This document shows positions 6,102 through 6,220 of a DNA stretch of 6,220 nt, in pieces. How positions within the stretch are numbered: position 1 is the stretch's first letter; every line of letters begins with the position of its first letter. Source of the stretch: Frankiales bacterium. Lineage in GTDB: Bacteria; Actinomycetota; Actinomycetes; Mycobacteriales; SCTD01. The position numbers and the translations under genes are program-made. Where the stretch lies: contig JAOPWI010000281.1 in NCBI GenBank assembly GCA_025965755.1, forward strand, positions 1 to 6,220, in the 5' to 3' direction. The notes below the pieces were generated by a model. The model had not been told where the DNA came from, searched no databases, and saw only the letters and a program-made list of their open reading frames with translations.

Positions 6102-6220
6102 GCGGCCTGTCCCAGAGCAGGCGCCGCGGCGGCGGGCGGCGCGACGAGCACCAGATGGTGCCCGACGCCGAGTTCACCTCCTACTACGGCCGCCCGATCC
6201 TCAAGGCCGCGCCGTGGGAG
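6098..6220 (+). CDS. nrfD: NrfD-type membrane subunit of formate dehydrogenase, 5' part only
   Basis: Only 41 codons are present and the gene continues past the right edge. The start is GTG 6098, overlapping the beta-subunit stop by four bases. Residues 1-17 are basic and low complexity (SRRRGGGRR), followed by MVPDAEFTSYYGRPILKAAPWE, of which the stretch VPDAEFTSYYGRP is what I associate with NrfD/PsrC-like subunits encoded beside actinobacterial formate dehydrogenases. Members of that family are multi-helix integral membrane proteins that exchange electrons with the quinone pool and carry no heme, unlike the cytochrome b gamma subunit (FdnI) of E. coli. None of the membrane helices is in the window, so the assignment rests on the short N-terminal motif and on operon position. 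No clear ribosome binding site is visible, so translation probably depends on coupling to the beta gene. Confidence 0.75.
   Translation, partial: MSGLSQSRRRGGGRRDEHQMVPDAEFTSYYGRPILKAAPWE

Noticed and set aside
1..6220. CRISPR arrays, insertion sequences, tRNA or rRNA genes, phage genes or a defence system
   Set aside because: I looked on both strands and saw no spaced direct repeats, transposase motifs, terminal inverted repeats or structural RNA signatures. The window is a metabolic locus.

Overview
The window is very GC-rich, uses GTG starts freely and packs its genes tightly, which suggests a high-GC actinobacterium. The protein sequences recall soil actinobacteria such as Streptomyces or Geodermatophilaceae, but genus is a guess. 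The core is a membrane-bound, molybdenum- or tungsten-dependent formate dehydrogenase locus: fdhD on the minus strand (866-1690), divergent from a plus-strand operon of catalytic alpha subunit (1783-5079), iron-sulfur beta subunit (5076-6101) and the start of an NrfD-type membrane subunit (6098 to the window edge).

The key point is that the alpha-subunit gene contains an in-frame TGA at 2350-2352, exactly where formate dehydrogenases carry the active-site selenocysteine or cysteine. Reading through it gives one continuous 1098-residue protein homologous to E. coli FdnG/FdoG. A small hairpin just 3' of the TGA (2365-2381) matches the geometry of the E. coli fdhF SECIS element, including U, G and U at positions 17, 23 and 24 counted from the U of UGA. 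A naive gene caller would split this gene into a 189-residue fragment and an 872-residue fragment.

Layout from left to right: 1-440 (minus) is the 5' part of a PH-domain (DUF304/YdbS-like) membrane protein; 441-500 is a short divergent gap; 501-869 (plus) is a small single-TM protein of unknown function; 866-1690 (minus) is fdhD, whose stop codon shares a CTAG palindrome with the stop of the small gene; 1691-1782 is the divergent fdhD/fdhA control region; 1783-6220 is the formate dehydrogenase operon, with both visible junctions overlapping by 4 bases.

Working together, FdhD would sulfurate the bis-MGD cofactor. The alpha subunit oxidises formate at the Sec-ligated metal centre. Electrons would then pass through one 4Fe-4S cluster in alpha and four in beta, probably reaching menaquinone through the NrfD-type subunit. 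The alpha N-terminus has no twin-arginine signal, so the catalytic module probably faces the cytoplasm, unlike E. coli FdnGHI. The selenocysteine insertion genes (selA, selB, selC) are not in the window and must lie elsewhere if the readthrough is real.
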